A stretch of 64,000 bases of DNA from Holdemania sp. Marseille-P2844 (GTDB lineage Bacteria > Bacillota_I > Bacilli_A > Erysipelotrichales > Erysipelotrichaceae), in NCBI RefSeq assembly GCF_900120005.1, contig NZ_LT635454.1, positions 526,759 through 590,758 of the forward strand. Reading direction: 5' to 3'. Shown here piece by piece: positions 62,738 through 64,000 of the stretch (the stretch's first letter is position 1; every line of letters begins with the position of its first letter). The position numbers and the translations under genes are program-made. Under the pieces are notes generated by a model. The model did no database searches. It saw only the letters and a program-made list of their open reading frames with translations, and was not told the origin of the DNA.

Positions 62738-63484
62738 ATGCGTTTAGTCACGATGAAATTCAGCGCTTCTCAAACTACGGCAAGGGTCGTTGATCAGCTG
62801 TGCGCCGGGTTAAGACTGCCGCGGAAAGATCTGAATCTGAACGAGGGCGTCAGTCTGGGGCCGCAGGATTGCCTGATTGCGGCATTTCCGGTATTCAGCG
62901 GAAGGCTGCCGGCGTTTTTCCAAGCCTGGATGAATCAGATTCAGGGACGAAACACGCCTGCGGTTGCGGTCGTCGTTTACGGCAACCGAGCGTATGAGGA
63001 CGCGCTATTGGAACTGAGCGATGCTCTGAGTGCCGCCGGGTTCACCGTGGTCGGCGCCGCTGCGGTCGTCGCACAGCATTCGATTTTTCCGACGGTCGCA
63101 AATGGCCGTCCGGATGCCGCTGATTTCGCTGGAATTGCCCACTTTGCCCGAGCTTTGCTTGAAAAGGGGCTGGATGCCGCGCACCCGATGATTTCCTCGA
63201 TTCCCGGTCAGCGCCCTTACCGGAAAATTACGGCGCTGCCGCTGAAGCCCCAGACGAATTCTCGTTGTCTTCGCTGCGGTCGTTGCGCTGTGGTCTGTCC
63301 GGTTCAGGCCATTGACCCGGCCCAACCGCACATCACGGATAAGGCGCGCTGCGTGTCCTGTACAGCCTGCATCCATGTCTGTCCTGCCGGTGCACGTCAG
63401 TTTCCGCCGGCGCTCTATTACCCAGCGCAGCTTGTTTTCCGGCAGAAGATGAAACAACGCCGTCAGCCGGAGTGGTTCCTGTAA
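62738..63484 (+). CDS. flavodoxin-like plus two-[4Fe-4S] ferredoxin fusion (EFR1-type)
   Basis: 248 residues. N-terminal ~165 residues form a flavodoxin-like domain: FSASQTTARVVDQL is the phosphate-loop position, PVFSGRLPAFFQAW and AVAVVVYGNRAYEDAL match the flavin-contact loops. C-terminal ~75 residues have two ferredoxin clusters: CLRCGRCAVVCP and CVSCTACIHVCP. These proteins are common in anaerobes and are thought to shuttle electrons between flavin and Fe-S partners. AAAGGAGG precedes ATG 62738. Specific partner unknown. Confidence 0.88.
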   Translation: MRLVTMKFSASQTTARVVDQLCAGLRLPRKDLNLNEGVSLGPQDCLIAAFPVFSGRLPAFFQAWMNQIQGRNTPAVAVVVYGNRAYEDALLELSDALSAAGFTVVGAAAVVAQHSIFPTVANGRPDAADFAGIAHFARALLEKGLDAAHPMISSIPGQRPYRKITALPLKPQTNSRCLRCGRCAVVCPVQAIDPAQPHITDKARCVSCTACIHVCPAGARQFPPALYYPAQLVFRQKMKQRRQPEWFL

Positions 63485-63618
63485 GCACGCTTTTAAATGG
63501 AGGATGTAGAACCTTGGGGATACGCTGAAGAGGCGGAATATCCGCTTACCGGTTTCCTGGAGATGGAAGAAAGGGAAACCTGAAAATGTAAAATTCTTGC
63601 AAAAAATAAATGAAAGTA

Positions 63619-63647
63619 TTGCTTTCAATTTGAAAGTCATGTAAACT
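63619..63647 (+). promoter_or_regulatory. promoter of leader peptide-DAHP synthase transcript
   Basis: TTGCTT at 63619-63624, 17-bp spacer, TAAACT at 63642-63647. Start predicted near 63654, only 2 bp before the GGGAG (63656-63660) of the leader peptide. The 63485-63618 stretch upstream holds small hairpins (GCGGA/TCCGC; GGTTTCC/GGAAACC at 63551-63580) but no gene. Confidence 0.6.
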
Positions 63648-63669
63648 AAGAAGCAGGGAGTGATATTCC

Positions 63670-63711
63670 ATGTTAAAAATCAAATTGAACCACTCTTATT
63701 ATTATTATTGA
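63670..63711 (+). CDS. tyrosine-rich leader peptide
   Basis: 13 residues: MLKIKLNHSYYYY, encoded by ATG at 63670 with GGGAG 9 bp upstream and stop TGA at 63709-63711. Codons 10-13 are four consecutive Tyr codons, all TAT, right before the stop. Position between a promoter and a terminator, ahead of the first enzyme of aromatic amino-acid synthesis, matches the trp/phe/his leader-peptide pattern, with Tyr as the sensed amino acid. Too short to have another function. Translation is inferred. Confidence 0.8.
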   Translation: MLKIKLNHSYYYY

Positions 63712-63714
63712 TAG

Positions 63715-63759
63715 ACCAATGTAACCCAAGATTCCTTGGAATTTTCGCGTTATATTGGT
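63715..63759 (+). promoter_or_regulatory. nested leader hairpin downstream of the leader peptide stop
   Basis: Outer stem ACCAATGTAAC/GTTATATTGGT (63715-63725 with 63749-63759, one wobble) and inner stem CCAAG/CTTGG (63726-63730 with 63735-63739). TGGTTCAA (63756-63763), sharing the 3' side, can instead pair perfectly with TTGAACCA (63685-63692) inside the leader peptide coding sequence, giving mutually exclusive structures. Confidence 0.65.
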
Positions 63760-63764
63760 TCAAG

Positions 63765-63800
63765 AAAACATCAAAGCGGATTTGATGTTTTTTATTTTTT
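63765..63800 (+). terminator. attenuator terminator before DAHP synthase gene
   Basis: Perfect 11-bp stem AAAACATCAAA/TTTGATGTTTT (63765-63775 with 63781-63791), loop GCGGA, then TTATTTTTT. ATCAAA within the leader coding sequence (63679-63684) could compete for the TTTGAT arm. Ends 22 bp before the ATG at 63823. Confidence 0.88.
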
Positions 63801-63822
63801 AACGGAAAAGAGGAGAAAACGT

Positions 63823-64000
63823 ATGATTTTAACCGTAAAAAAAGATTGTGATCGCAATGAACTGCAGCGGCTGATGAATCAGCTGGAGAAAAAGGGGCTG
63901 GAACTCAATTTCAGCGAAGGCGCCAACTATATCGTTCTGGGATTGGTCGGCGATACAACCGCGCTGGACGTCGACTGGCTGAAAAGCTTCACCTGCGTCA
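63823..64000 (+). CDS. aroF: DAHP synthase, 3' end beyond window
   Basis: First 59 residues only. Start MILTVKKDCDRNELQRLMNQ, then LEKKGLELNFSEGANYIVLG and VGDTTALDVDWLKSF form the small ferredoxin-like N-terminal regulatory domain seen in type I-beta DAHP synthases, which often bind the feedback inhibitor Phe or Tyr. The enzyme condenses phosphoenolpyruvate and erythrose-4-phosphate, the first step of the shikimate pathway. AGAGGAG (63809-63815) precedes ATG 63823 by 7 bp. The catalytic barrel is outside the window, so the identity rests on this domain and on the Tyr leader. The gene could also be a close relative with the same N-domain. Confidence 0.75.
   Translation, partial: MILTVKKDCDRNELQRLMNQLEKKGLELNFSEGANYIVLGLVGDTTALDVDWLKSFTCV

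Noticed and set aside
63497-63583. 28-codon ORF upstream of the Tyr leader promoter
   Set aside because: No ribosome-binding site, and it lies before the predicted promoter; composition is not distinctive.
63654-63822. T-box riboswitch as the regulator of DAHP synthase
   Set aside because: No AGGGTGG-type T-box sequence and no specifier-loop layout; instead a translated Tyr-rich ORF with a binding site is present.
1-64000. Integrated phage, transposon or plasmid region
   Set aside because: No integrase, transposase, phage structural gene, terminal inverted repeat or attachment site was recognised.

Overview
The window reads as chromosomal DNA of a strictly anaerobic, low-to-mid GC Firmicute. 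Ribosome-binding sites are strong (AGGAGG-like), promoters are sigma-A-like, intrinsic terminators with T-tracts are common, nucleotide reduction is of the anaerobic class III type, the surface chemistry is Gram-positive (LCP ligase, YfhO, lipoproteins) and there are no outer-membrane genes. Gene content and style fit a gut member of the Erysipelotrichia (for example a Holdemania relative); that placement is inference. No rRNA, tRNA, insertion sequence, phage or CRISPR array was seen.

Bases 1-26180 (all +) form a large cell-surface polysaccharide locus. It has a GT4 glycosyltransferase cut by the window edge, a GT-C-like membrane protein, a tandem pair of O-antigen-ligase/polymerase-like proteins, four family 2 glycosyltransferases, a GtrB/CsbB-like polyprenyl-phosphate glycosyltransferase, an elaborate LCP-family attachment protein, a dTDP-sugar block (rfbA, SDR reductase/epimerase, rfbB, glf-like mutase), two flippase-like proteins, a YfhO-family protein and a LamG/GH43-like lipoprotein. 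The reading is precursor synthesis, assembly on a lipid carrier, export, polymerisation, decoration and attachment to the wall. Terminators at about 5812, 11163, 15505 and 26186 split it into several transcription units.

Bases 26297-44352 are mixed housekeeping and envelope genes on both strands: an arylsulfotransferase-like protein, an alpha/beta hydrolase, a flavoprotein, an orphan PduL-type phosphotransacylase, a membrane protein next to a phosphodiester glycosidase, an acyltransferase, a ZIP transporter, a beta-lactamase-fold hydrolase, a Cache-GGDEF diguanylate cyclase, a repeat-bearing FMN-binding lipoprotein, an M14 carboxypeptidase and a frameshifted type II pantothenate kinase.

Bases 44555-50390 encode a small secreted/membrane protein translationally coupled to a 1771-residue mosaic surface protein with three near-identical 240-bp repeats. 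Bases 50629-54249 hold an anaerobic ribonucleotide reductase pair with two unusual fusions: a MarR regulator fused to the radical-SAM activase, and a glutaredoxin-like domain fused to the C-terminus of NrdD. A palindromic candidate operator sits at the predicted transcription start of this operon.

Bases 54324-63484 carry deoC-nagA, a PatB/MalY aminotransferase, a promoter plus terminator pair that predicts a ~65-nt transcript, an HD-GYP protein, an S9 peptidase, small regulator-like proteins and a flavodoxin/ferredoxin fusion. The window ends (63619-64000) with the most striking regulatory structure: a promoter, a 13-residue leader peptide ending in four consecutive Tyr codons, a nested hairpin and an intrinsic terminator, directly ahead of a DAHP synthase gene. 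This looks like tyrosine-sensing attenuation by translation of a leader peptide, not by a T-box.
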